The position numbers and the translations under genes were made by a program. A stretch of 64,000 nucleotides of DNA, taken from NCBI RefSeq assembly GCF_000003855.2, contig NW_003101677.1:58922-122921 (forward strand), given 5' to 3'. This document shows, in pieces, positions 1-10,983 of this stretch. Within the stretch, counting starts at the first letter, position 1; each line of letters starts with the position of its first letter. Origin of the DNA: Blastomyces gilchristii SLH14081. Lineage: Eukaryota; Ascomycota; Eurotiomycetes; Onygenales; Ajellomycetaceae. The notes under the pieces were generated by a model. That model was not told the origin of the DNA and did not search any database. It worked only from the letters and a program-made list of their open reading frames with translations.

Positions 1-1425
1 TTGAATCAGCCTCTGCAAGCAGCTTTAACTGAACTTGACGAAGATAGCCGACTGTAACTCATCTAGAGTAAGCTCCAGGTCACTCCCCAGTCATTTTCAT
101 CAAATATAGTTGAGAAGTGATATATTCTCTTTCTCTGAATCTGAATCTGATGAGTTTTGAAAGAGAGTTCTTATAAAAGCTTGACATTTTTTCTCAAAAG
201 AGTTTGCTGTATATGATTCATTCTGAAACTCATATTCTAAGATTAAAAGTTTTGCTACACTTCTTATTTTAGTATAGTTAAAATCTTTAAAAACTTCCTT
301 TTCTTATGCTTCTTTAGGAAATTTATTTCAGCAGTCTGTTTTAACTCTTTTAATATCTGAAAAATATTCATTTCTGATAGTTTTGAACTCTTTATCAGAA
401 ATTATATCATTCTTTCAATCTCTTCTAGCAGTAGCCAATTGTTTTCTTTTAGATGTGATATTCTCATTTCATCAAGGTTTTGAATACTCAGAAGACTTTC
501 TCTTTGAAATATTATCTTTAACACTGACTAGAATAATAGATGTAATGAGCTTCACTCTATTCTTCAGTATTTCATTTGAGATATCTTGACCAGGATTTCA
601 ATATAGCTCATTCTGTCTTTCAGATTTTAACAGTTTTATGCTTTCTTCAACTGCCTTTCAGTCAGCTTTTTCAAAGTGAAACTGATTAGAGAGAAGAGGA
701 TTTTCACTCATTTATTTCTCACTCAGTTTAATATTGAATTGAATAATCTCATGATCTGATTCTGATGTCTTATTTGAATCAATAAATCAGTTTATAAGTC
801 TTTTTTTCATTAGATTTTATGACATGAAGATTAGATCTATAATAGATTTCTATTTCATGTCTTTTCTAAAGAATGTTTGTTAATCAGACTTGTTAACTAA
901 ATCTATTAAATGCTCAAAAATTTATTCAATCAGATTATCAGCTCTTACTGCTCTTTTACATTCTGAATTTCATCAGAGATGATGTGCATTGAAATCTTCT
1001 ATAATTATAGAGTTTCTTGCTGAAGTTATGTTCAGAAATTCTCAATTAATTGTTCAGATGTTATTATTTTTCTTCAATAACTTTTCATTATAGATATTTA
1101 TAAGATGTATAGTATCAAACTCATTCTCTTTATTTATAATATCACTCATCAGAATATCAGAGTCAGACATGATATCAAATCTTAGATTAAATTGATATCT
1201 TGATCTCTTTCTTTCATAGATCACTACTCTTGACTTTATCTCAGACTTTTGAGATATAAAGCAGTAGTAGCTTGAATGAGAAATGATATATTTTTACTCA
1301 GTATTAAAATTCAGCTTCTGAAGCAGTATAAAATTCACTTTTTATTCAAATATAATTTGAAGACAAGAATAAATACAATTTGAGTTTCTATTCACATTAT
1401 TTTGAATAAATATGATTTTTAAATA
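1..1425 (-). pseudogene. LINE ORF2 remnant: endonuclease domain (Tad1/I-like LINE)
   Basis: Reading the minus strand through TGA as Trp gives an apurinic-type endonuclease domain. The diagnostic motif DFNAHH is at 979-996, followed by a Trp-to-TGA stop. The domain starts near 1415 with an IFIQNN-like beginning. The frame runs toward the left edge, where LTLDELQSAI (just before the RT core) is readable at about 30-90, so the RT lies outside the window. In this family ORF2 nicks target DNA and primes reverse transcription there. It sits just downstream of the ORF1 remnant on the same strand. Many internal TGA/TAA/TAG codons make it dead. The last ~90 bases at the left edge keep CC and CG dinucleotides and are less decayed. 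Confidence 0.8.
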
Positions 1426-1439
1426 GTTTTTAAACTTTT

Positions 1440-3133
1440 TTTATTGTTTTTGTTGTATATTTATACTAAAAGAGAGTAGAGTAGAATCTAATCACTATCA
1501 TCAGATAGTAGATTATAACTATTCTGAAAAGTAGAAATCTCAACTGCTTATATTATATCTAGTTTATTATCAGAGTCATTTCTCAATTCTCTAATCTTAA
1601 CAGAAGTTTGAGAATTCAAATTCTGTTTACATTTAGCTGAAGAATTGAAGTTTGAAGATTTAAATAGTTGAGAGTTTCTTCTTTTTAAGCTTGCAGTTGT
1701 GAGTTTACTGGCTTGACTATTCTCTTCAGTTTTAGATTTGTTTTGAGCTTCATCTTTTCTTCAGTTCTTTTGAGTTCTTGAAGTAAATATACATTCTTTT
1801 GAGCTACATGCATGTTTTTCTTTACAATTAGAGCATTTAAGCAGAGTATGTTAACAGATTTCATCTCTTTTTAAGCATGTTTCATATTTATACTCACTAG
1901 TTTTATGATTCCTGACACAGAATGCACATTTTGAGTCTCTAAAATAGAAGATTATAAAGTGTTCATATCTTTGACAGTTTGAACACTGTGTTTGAGCTTT
2001 GAGATTCATTCTTGAGTCTTTATATTCATAAACTCTCATTTTCAAATCTGCTACTCTTACTTTAGAGATCTTTGACTGTTCAAGTATCTTTATATATACT
2101 AGAATAGAGATATTTCTTCTGCTTTATCTGAACTTAATTGAATTTAATTATACAGACTCTTTTCTCAGTTGAATAAAGTTGTATTCTTCTAATTCATTTT
2201 TAAGAAGTAGTATTTCTTCTTCACAGTCAAAAATTTCAACTGAAATATTATAAAGAATGAATTTACTTCACTTTTTATCTCTCTCAGATAGAATTATTAT
2301 ATTTAATAAAGATTCTACTACTGATTTTTAGAGATTCTTATTCTGAATAAGAAATTCTGCACTGAATTCAGACATTATGATCAGAATGATAGAGTTTTTA
2401 AAGAAGAATGACTCAATTGAAGCTATAACTGATTTTTGAACTTCAATATCAGTTATTAACTGAGAAAAGAACTGCTGATTAATTTCATTTCTGATTCTGA
2501 AAATGAGATTTGAGTTTAGCTTATTCCTTTGTAAGATGCCCTGATTTAAGACTTTGAGAATAAGTCTTCTATTTCTGAAGATTTGAAAGTTTTTCTTCTT
2601 TTGTATTTTTTTCTTCACTTCTCTATGAATAGAAGTATGAGCATTATTCTTCTCAGTTTTCTCAGGATTTTTAGCAGGTTTTGAGATAGTAGATTTAGAG
2701 ACAGCAGATTCAGCTGCTTGAGCATATGTTTTCTTCTTATTCAAAGAAGAAGAAGAAGTAGAAAAAAAAGAAGAAGAGTAAGATGAAGAGTCAGTGATTG
2801 TACTAGAAATTTTCAATGTTTTTTAAACTGTGTTTGAGATTTCAAGTTTGAACTTGATCATCTTCTATAGTTGTCTAGCCTGAGTATGAAGAATTAACAG
2901 AACTTCTTCATTCATCTCACTCAGACACTGCTTTTCAAGAATCTTGCTTGCTTTTTCAAGTTTCTGTATTTCAAGAACTTAAGAATCTTGCTTGCTTTTT
3001 CAAGTTTCTGTATTTCAAGAACTTATTATTTCTCTATTTCTTCTTTCTTTCTTCTCTGTAGAATTTCAATCTCAGGAATAGTATTTGAGAAAGCATCTTT
3101 TTCCACATCAACTGAGTGTATTTTTGAACTCAT
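1440..3133 (-). pseudogene. LINE ORF1 (gag-like, zinc-knuckle) remnant
   Basis: A frame starting at the ATG 3133-3131 gives a gag-like LINE ORF1. It has an acidic start (MSSKIHSVDVEKDAF), a Lys/Glu-rich coiled-coil-like stretch, a Ser-rich segment near 2816-2700 and a C-terminal cluster of zinc knuckles at about 1990-1800. In the first two knuckles the final Cys has become Tyr (TGC/TGT to TAC/TAT, a G-to-A change). The third (C-x2-C-x3-H-x6-C, near 1840-1800) keeps its ligands. ORF1 of this LINE group binds the element RNA. A 44-bp tandem duplication at 2937-3024 breaks the frame. The start is the best Met before the coiled coil but is not certain. Confidence 0.72.
2937..3024. repeat. 44-bp perfect tandem duplication inside LINE ORF1
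   Basis: Two adjacent copies of a 44-bp unit (2937-2980 and 2981-3024), each beginning AAGAATCTTGCTTGC and ending TCAAGAACTT. As 44 is not a multiple of three, the duplication shifts the ORF1 frame. The copies look identical, so it probably arose after or late in mutational decay. Confidence 0.9.
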
Positions 3134-3841
3134 TGTTCTCACTCAATGAAAAGTTGATCAGATTGTTTCAATTGAGATATTTCTAAGTCTGTTTTCAATT
3201 GAAAAGTTGATCATACTGTTTCAAAAGAAGAATAAAAGACTTTTATGTATAAAACACCTGATTTTTTTCACACTAGTTCAGTAACTAGATTAGATTTTTG
3301 AAGAGAATCTAATAAACTAAAATTGATTTTTAAGATAAATTAATAAAATCTTTACAATCTCTTTCTTGAGATACAGTGAGAAAGAGTATGATATCAATTG
3401 ATAATGAATCAGATAATATGACAGTTTTTAAGAGAAAAACTGATAAAAAATAAATTAATTTTTTGCAGAGAAATTGATTAAAACTATTTAATTTTATTCT
3501 AAATTATTCAATTCTTCTCACACAACAAGTGTGCAACTTCAATCAGTTAATAAAGAGTATAAAAAAGAATTAAGTATTAATAAAAGCTCTTCAGTCACTG
3601 AAAAAGTAATTCTTACTTAAAAGAATATGAAATTATAACAGAAAACAGCTCTGTTTTTAATTCTTTATAAGAATATTGTATAAAATTCAGAGAAAAACAT
3701 CTTACTTTTTCAAGAGAAGTAAAAAACTATTTCTAAGATCTTTTTTTTTTTTTTTATATTAACTGCTGCAGAAGAATGAGATAGAAACTGCTAAGATATA
3801 TACTACTATATACTCTCTATCAAGACTTTTTCTCTTCAGAG
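3134..3841. other. No gene seen: LINE 5' flank, T15 run and imperfect inverted repeat
   Basis: AT-rich sequence upstream of LINE ORF1 with no recognisable domain in any frame. It may include the LINE 5' UTR. A run of 15 T lies at 3741-3755. From about 3760 to 3900 the sequence forms an imperfect inverted repeat centred near 3834 (CTCTATCAAGACT near 3813, and AGTCTTGATATTATAGAG from about 3839), which overlaps the edge of the next repeat. Confidence 0.4.
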
Positions 3842-4771
3842 TCTTGATATTATAGAGAATATAAGTCTGTTTCTATATAATAATATAAATATTGTCAGCA
3901 GAATGTAGAGAAACTGGTTATTTATATCTTAAAATAGAAGACTTTATCAATGATTATATCAATATAGAGTTAATTCTCAAATTCAATAGAAATCTAGTAT
4001 TGCTGTTCTCAATCTCTTACAGAATCTATTGAATATTGAGATATTAAAACTAGATTTAATATATCTCACTGTGCAGGAATCAAAGACTCAGTCAGATCTT
4101 AAAATATACTGATTTTATAGTTATTGATATGCTGTTAACTTGTTGTTCACTGATTATGTATTGAATGCTGTTGTCAAGGTATCTTTTTGTATTATTCTGC
4201 TGAGAATGAGTCAGATTGAGAGGGGTGATACAAGAGTGAGACTTGATGTTGATGTCTAGATACACTGAAGACAGACAGAGTATTCATAGAGATTACACTT
4301 CATTGATTATGTGCCTGATATTATCACTGAGATATCTTTTTGTATTTTTCTGCTGAGAATGGGCCAGATTGAGAAGGGCGGTATGAGGGTGAGACTTGGT
4401 GTTGATGTTTTGAAATATCAAAGATGGACAGGGTTTTCACAGAGGTCACTTCTCAGATATCTCCACAATTACAGATCAGGGATCTTCCAAAATCAAGAAG
4501 ATTGATGCATATGACTATGTCTCTTCACCTTACAATTTGTATGACACTTTGGCCCGGGGTTGTGATGTGATAGGGGTGAACGGGGGATAATCCCACACGG
4601 GAGTTTCAAACAACATCTAGTTCACGTTTGGCTGGATATCTCCACCACCACACAGGGTATGCGGTCGGCGATGGGGTCAAAATGCTCGTATGATCGAGGG
4701 CTTTTCGATGGATCTATCGGCGGGTTCTTATTCGAAAAATCGAGCGAGTTCGTGGTGGAGCGGTGTCGATA
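3842..4771 (+). repeat. Unclassified interspersed repeat 'family X', copy 1
   Basis: About 930 bp matched, in reverse complement, by 48691-49635. It holds two adjacent degenerate direct repeats of roughly 135 bp (about 4170-4310 and 4318-4450; both contain TTCTGCTGAGAATG and AGATTGAGA). A 64-codon frame at 4311-4505 lies across the second one but resembles no family I know. The last ~220 bases (4550-4770) are rich in CC, GG and CG, so they escaped the decay seen elsewhere. It ends exactly where gypsy-2 prime sequence begins, which suggests insertion into, or truncation of, that element. It could be a long LTR or part of a non-autonomous element. I see no clear terminal repeats. Confidence 0.6.
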
Positions 4772-5282
4772 ATCATTCTCTTTGCTTATTAATATATAAG
4801 CAGATTTAATTCTTCTATATCAGAGATGTGAAATGTTCTTCTCATATCAGTTGATAGAATCATATGAATTATTTTCTTCTTATCAGTTAACTGTATATAA
4901 TATGTACATCATTAAATCTGTGAATTGAATCTTTGAAATCAATTGAGTCTGAGAATAAGATTGTATTTCACATTCTGCAGCTCTCATGCTCAGATATAGT
5001 AAGATTATTCTCTGAAGTATAAGAGAACTCTTACTCTTACAGATAATACTAAATATCAGTTATCAGATAATCTTATATATCAGAAATTCTCTACTCAGCA
5101 AACCTCTTTTAGTCTTCAGATTATATAATTAATAATATATTATATAGAAGCTTCTGTGTCTGCTAACACTTTTACAGTCATCTCTCAATTCTTACTGAAG
5201 TGACCTCTATACATTAACATTTTAAGCCTTAAGACATTGAGATGAGTGTCTGCTTTATTCTTATCTGTATCTGAGTCAGAAG
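4772..5282 (-). mobile_element. Gypsy-2 prime, left fragment (gag-protease region)
   Basis: This stretch is the reverse complement of the gypsy-2 gag-to-protease region at about 23240-23750. At 5282 it is cut by gypsy-1; the rest resumes at 10984. Across the cut the homology continues without loss except for the duplicated AGAAG. It is truncated at 4772 by family X. Stops are frequent in all frames, so it is non-functional. Confidence 0.8.
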
Positions 5283-5573
5283 TGTGGCGGGCTGCGCCCG
5301 ATCATCATATAGACTATTCCTTTACACTTCATAGATTCCGCCGAAAGCTCCGATTCTCGGTCATTCTCAATCGCCGATCCTCAGCTGAAAAACCCACAGA
5401 ATTCCTATTCTTCTGCCCTGAAGCTCCACCTCATACACATCACATACACATATAAATATTCACTCTGATCACTGATTCTTGCACTTTCTCTTTCTTTATC
5501 TTCTTTAATGTTTTTCACTTTGTTGTATAAGATCTATATATTATACTGATCTATTCAGTGTAGGCCTTTTACA
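5283..5573 (+). repeat. Gypsy-1 5' LTR
   Basis: 291 bp, starting TGTGGCGG and ending TTACA, matched by 10693-10983. Its outer half keeps GC-rich motifs (GGGCTGCGCCC, CGCCGATCC) that are mutated in the partner LTR. Its inner half is more mutated than its partner. Confidence 0.93.
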
Positions 5574-5875
5574 CTTGAAAAACATTCATTGTCTTCTCAT
5601 TAGAAATCATTACTCACTGAGATATCTGAACATGTAATGACACATAAGAAATAAAGAAACAGTCAAACAGTTAAGTGAACACTGAGTTCTCAGATAGAAG
5701 CTTACTCATCAGTCACTCTGACTCTGTAACAAGATCTTATGAAGAGAACAAGATCTTACAAAGAGAATGTCAGTGAAAAATTCAAGAGTTCTGACACTAC
5801 AGATGTATAAGATATTCATATGATTACACTTCTTTTAATTTCACAGATATCACACATCTGACACTCAATATAACC

Positions 5876-7080
5876 ATGTCTAATAATAGTATGAGAGAAC
5901 TCTCAAACATGAGCATAGACACAGTATCACAGTGACTCTGAGTAATGTTGAAACTACAACAATAATGAATAGCTGATATATATGCAACTTAACAACACTA
6001 ATATGAAGAGATTCAATGATTATTTTAAGAAGAAATTCATGCAATTTCAACATCTACAGAATCAAATATAAAAGTACTGAAACAATGCTTAGATACTCTT
6101 AGATATTATAATGCTTCTGATCTCACTCTCTACTTATCATGAAGAATGAAAATGCTCACAAAACTGAGTGTAGATGAAGATGCTATTGATTCACTAATCA
6201 ATCAAGATTGATATATCAATGAATAATTGAAGAATTATATAAAACAGAAGTTTCATTCATGAATGAAAGCATGTGAACCAGCATTGCAAATATCTGATAA
6301 TATTATCAAATATCTTGATATTCTGTTCTGAGACACTGTCATATAATAGAAAGTATTAAATTGATTATAGAGTATCTGACAGAGAAACACTTCTCTCATA
6401 ATATTCATTTCTGACTTTGACACTAAGATTCTAGAAGCAGGTGATCAATCTTGAGAGAATCAAATGAAGATTAACATACTCAAAAAGATATTAACTTTTG
6501 AACTCTTACAGGCTCTTATAAGTGTAGATGAAGACCAGACTTATGAAGGTTTCTGTGTATAACTTCAGACATTGAATGACTGTCTTATCAAGCTTAAGAG
6601 TATACAGAACAGTGATAGAAGATGTTATACTTATATATCTATACTGAGAAATAACTCAGTCACTCATACACCCGCGCTGAAGAATAACAATGATGCAGAT
6701 GCTATGAATTGAGTAGACTTGAATGTCTACACATAAGTAAGAGTCTCTGCTGTTTAAACAGGCTTTTAAGTTCCTGAGATCACTTCTGAAGAAGTCACTG
6801 ATCAATGTCAATGAGAAGTGTGTATCAACTGTAACTGATCAGAATACATTGCTTTTAACTGCTGATTAATCTATGTGCCTTCTCACTCAAAGAATTAATC
6901 AGTATCTGTCCACATCAACCACATTGCAGTGAAGAAAGATTCAGAAGATAACTATGAGAATATTCTAATAAAATAGAGAAAAGATTAGCTTCTGTTCAAA
7001 TTCATAAATAGAAGCTTGAAGAGATCAGATAACAATGATTTAAAGAGAAAATAACAATGAATACAATTCTTGTATCTACT
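5876..7080 (+). pseudogene. Gypsy-1 gag remnant with zinc knuckle
   Basis: Starts at ATG 5876 (MSNNSMRELSNMS), 303 bp after the 5' LTR. Read through TGA as Trp, the same frame reaches a zinc knuckle at 6821-6862 of the form C-x2-C-x4-[H]-x4-C. The His position is TAC (Tyr), a C-to-T lesion, and the residue before it follows a TGA. Gag forms the virus-like particle and binds element RNA through this knuckle. Pol lies in a different frame (gag codons start at positions equal to 2 mod 3, pol at 1 mod 3), so either a programmed -1 shift or a later indel separates them. Confidence 0.75.
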
Positions 7081-7086
7081 GTGATT

Positions 7087-10000
7087 GATAATATGTATAA
7101 TATGAAAGCCATGATAGACAGCAGTCTATATTATTATACAATGATTAAATCTTCAGTTGTAAGATGTTGTAACCTTCAGTATATTCTCTTATTAAAACCC
7201 TGACTTCTTACAGAATTTGATGACTCAAAAGACATTTGTATCTATTATATGATGAAGTTAAACATAGATATCAGAGAACATCAATATAAAGATATCTATA
7301 TATACAAAGTTAATAATCTTGATTATAATTTTATGTTAGAACTTGTCTGAGTATCTGAACAAGGCATTTTATTAAATGCTTAAAACAGAAGCTTAATATT
7401 CTCTAATAATAATAGAATTCATAAAGATAACATTTATAAGACTATGAACCTGACACAGATCTCTGTCAATGTCTATAAAATACTCTGAAAAGAAAGTCAC
7501 TGAAAAGATTACTAATAGTAGAATCATGTGACAATCTATTTCATCAGTCTGATCAATATTAAGAAAGCTCTAGAGAAGTTATTCTATATTACAATAACAG
7601 ATTCTTATACAAAACTCTTTTAATAATATCATGAATATCTAGATATCTTCTGATAAGATAATACTATGAATATACTTCTCTTACAAGACTCAGAAGTAGA
7701 TCACAGTATTAAGTTAGAAAAGAAGAATGATAAGAACTCTGAGTCATCATGAGGCCTTCTTTATAATATATCTCAAGATAAACTCCTTCTTCTTCAGAAA
7801 ACACTCAATAATCAGTTGAATAAGAGATTTATATATATTAGTAACTTTTTCACTGCAGCTTGTATTCTCTTTGTAAAGAAATCAGATGAAGAACTTCATT
7901 TCTGTGTGAACTATTGAGAATTGAATAGATTAATCAAGAAGAATCACTATTTCTTATCTCTTATCAATGAAACTCTAGCTTATATCAGACAAGCTTAATA
8001 ATTTATAAAACTAGATATCATCACTGCATTTCATAAAATATGTATTACTGAAGAAGATGAATGACTTACAGCATTCTGAATATGTTATAATCTCTTTGAA
8101 TGAATAGTTACACTCTTTAAACTGATCAATGCTTTCAGTACATTTCAGAAGTATATTAACTGAGCACTTCAGTATTTCCTTAATGAATTTATATCTATAT
8201 ATCTCAATGATATTCTTATCTTCACTGATGAGTTCAGAAAAGAATATCAAGAACACATATGAAGAGTATTACAATGATTATAAGAAGCAGAACTATCAAT
8301 AGATATTGACAAGTATGACTTTGAAGTCAAGAGTATCAAATATCTAGACTTTATCATAGAAGCTGATAAGAAGATTCAAATGAATTCTGAGAAAGTCTCT
8401 ATCATTCTTGAATGAGCAGCTTCATATACTGTGAAAAATATATAAAGCTTTATCAGATTTGCTAACTTCTATCAGTGATTTATATAAAACTTCTCAGATA
8501 TTATCAGACCACTTACAAAACTTATCAGAAAGAACTCAGTATTTCAGTAATCAGTGAACACTGAAGCTGTATTCACACAGATGAAGAAGATGTTCATTAA
8601 TACTTCTCTACTAATAATATTTAACTCTGATTATGAAACAGTTATTGAAGCTGACTTCTCTGACTATGTTACAAAGAAAGCTATATTACAATATAATGAT
8701 AAAAATGTCTTACAATCATACATCTTCATGTTTAAAAAACTGAGTCTTACTGAATACAACTATGAGATCTATGATAAGAAACTTCTTGCAATTATATACT
8801 GTCTAGAAGAATGAGACTGTGAACTCTGAAGTGTCTTCAAATTTGAGATAATCACAGATTATAAGAATCTCAAGTACTTTACAACTACTTATAAACTCAC
8901 TGAATGATAGATATAATGATCTGAGTTCTTAAGCTGCTTTCATTTTACAATACACTACTATTCTGATAGTTAGAACTTGATGACAGATACTCTCTCATAA
9001 TAAGAGTAAGATATGCCTTTTAAGATAACAGATACCTGTTGAATAAACTGAGAACATCAGCTTCTAGATCTGAAGATATTAGTTAATTAAGATAAAACAA
9101 CTTATAACACTATACACACTTCTCTGATTAGAACACTCTCTCTCTGAACTATCACTGATACTGATACTGACACTGATACTGATATCTTGACTTCTCTCAA
9201 ATCTACACTGAATGAATTATGACATGTAACAGCTCAAACTGATGAACTTCTTTAAGCACTCACTGAAGCAGTATATTAAGAAGCACTCTGATTCTTCTCA
9301 GAACTACATATAAGAACTAATATCTCAGAATACTTAATCAATAACAATAACACTCTACAGTTCTGTAAACAACATTGAGTCTCTCACTTCAAACTCTTAC
9401 ACACTCAGATAATGCAAGAGATATATAATTTATATATAATCAGTCACTCAGGTCATGAATAATTATACTGAATAATCTCTCAATAGTTCTACTGGCCTGA
9501 GATATCAAACAGTATCAGATAGTTCATTTGAAACTGTAACTGTTATTCTTCTATCATCTTGTGAAAGAACTGTAGAAAAGATCTACTGAAATCACTTAAT
9601 ATCTCTGATAGAATCTGATGAGATATAGTAATTGACTTTACTGTTAATCTCTCTAAGAGTAAGAATTGTAAGAACATTCTGATCATTGTGAACTGATTAA
9701 GCAAAGATATAATATTAAAACCTTGTAATAAGATGAATACTGAGCAAGTCACTGAAGCTTTTCTACAGAGCTTATTCTATTAGATGCATGAATTACTGAG
9801 ATTTATAGTATCAGATCAGAGTCATCAATTTGTAAGTACTCTCTGAATAAGAATCTGTCAAGTTCTCAAGATTATACACTGTTTGTCAACTGTCTATCAC
9901 TTCAAGACTGACAATATGTCAGAACAGATAATTCAGATTATAAACAATTATCTTTATAAGTTTTATAACTACTTATAAGATAATTAACATGATTTTCTTT

Positions 10001-10650
10001 TACACACAGAGATTGCTATCAACAGTTGAGATGCTGTTTTAACAGATATAAGCCTGTTCTTTCTTACACACAGATATCACATGAAAGTGTTGAATCTTCT
10101 AGAGATCACACAGTTCACACTGAATCTCTGCAGTTCAATTCAGATCACTGATAATATAGTAATAAAGCTCTGAGACATCTGTAACTGAGCAGAGGTCTTT
10201 ATAACAACTGTGAAACAAGATCAAGAGAATCAAATTTATGTTCACCGAGATTCTGCTAAGCAATATAAGATAGAAGACTTAATGTGATTAAATCTTAAGA
10301 ATATATGAATCATATATTCATCTTGTACATTGAATTACTGTCATACTAAGTATAAAGTGATAGAAGTTCTAGATAGCTACAACTATCATCTTGACACATT
10401 ATCAGAAATTCACAATGTCTTTCATATGAGCTTGCTTCACTGCACTATCACTGATCTGTTCTCTTCTCAACTGATTTTCAACTGACAGCCACGAGGGATC
10501 ATAGAAGAAGATAATTAACTTGAATAAAACATTGAAGATATTCTTGATAAGAGACTCTGCAGCTGTGACTGATAATATCTTATGAAATGAGTTAGCTATA
10601 ATCACCTGATCTGAACTCTGAGTTTCACACTATCTGAGATCACGGCTCTT
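7087..10650 (+). pseudogene. Gypsy-1 pol remnant: protease, RT, RNase H, integrase, chromodomain
   Basis: One frame, read through TGA/TAA/TAG, carries all pol domains. The protease motif is at 7111-7125 (MIDSS, where the D-S-G Gly has become Ser). RT spans about 7700-8480, with the catalytic YLDD box as YLND at 8200-8211, so one catalytic Asp is lost. RNase H covers about 8550-9010, including an open 86-codon stretch from 8554. The integrase zinc finger is near 9290-9560, and its DDE residues are intact (Asp 9634-9636, Asp 9814-9816, Glu 9922-9924). A C-terminal chromodomain (about 10510-10620) probably directed insertion to chromatin marked by histone methylation. Lesions are C-to-T or G-to-A. 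Confidence 0.88.
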
Positions 10651-10674
10651 GATCAATGAAAACTACACATGATC

Positions 10675-10692
10675 AGAAAAGAAGAAAGCTAA
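10675..10692 (+). promoter_or_regulatory. Probable polypurine tract of gypsy-1
   Basis: A purine run AGAAAAGAAGAAAG lies just upstream of the 3' LTR, where plus-strand DNA synthesis primes in LTR elements. Assignment rests on position and composition. Confidence 0.6.
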
Positions 10693-10983
10693 TATGACAG
10701 ACTGTGCTCAATCATTATATAGACTATTTCTTTACACTTCATAGATTCCGCTGAAAGCTCTGATTCTCAGTCATTCTCAATCACTAATTCTTGGTTAAAA
10801 AACTCACAGAATTTCTATTCTTCTGCCTTGAAGCTTCACTGTGTACATATTATGTATGTGTACAAATATTCACTCTGATCACTGATTCTCACCCTTTCTC
10901 TTTCTTTTCCTTCTTTAACGTTTTTCAGTTTGTTATATAAGACCTATATATTATACCGATCTATTCGGCGTAGGCTTCTTACA
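10693..10983 (+). repeat. Gypsy-1 3' LTR
   Basis: 291 bp, homologous to 5283-5573, ending TTACA and followed by target duplication AGAAG. The start reads TATGACAG against TGTGGCGG in the partner (G-to-A changes). The outer half keeps CC/CG (ACCGATCTATTCGGCG) where the 5' LTR has ACTGATCTATTCAGTG. Confidence 0.93.

Larger units (their letters stand above)
5283..10983 (+). mobile_element. Gypsy-1: complete but decayed Ty3/gypsy chromovirus-type LTR retrotransposon
   Basis: A full-length LTR element: 291-bp LTRs at both ends, a perfect 5-bp target duplication AGAAG (5278-5282 and 10984-10988), gag then pol on the plus strand, and a purine-rich tract just before the 3' LTR. Domains in order are gag with one zinc knuckle, protease, RT, RNase H, integrase with an HHCC finger, and a C-terminal chromodomain, the order of Ty3/gypsy chromoviruses. 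It sits inside the gypsy-2 prime copy, so it is younger. TGA, TAA and TAG codons throughout make it dead. I identified no primer-binding site with confidence. Confidence 0.93.

Noticed and set aside
5246..5455. A 69-codon protein starting upstream of the gypsy-1 LTR
   Set aside because: It crosses the LTR boundary and target duplication, so it cannot be a conserved gene; it is open only because this LTR half is little mutated.
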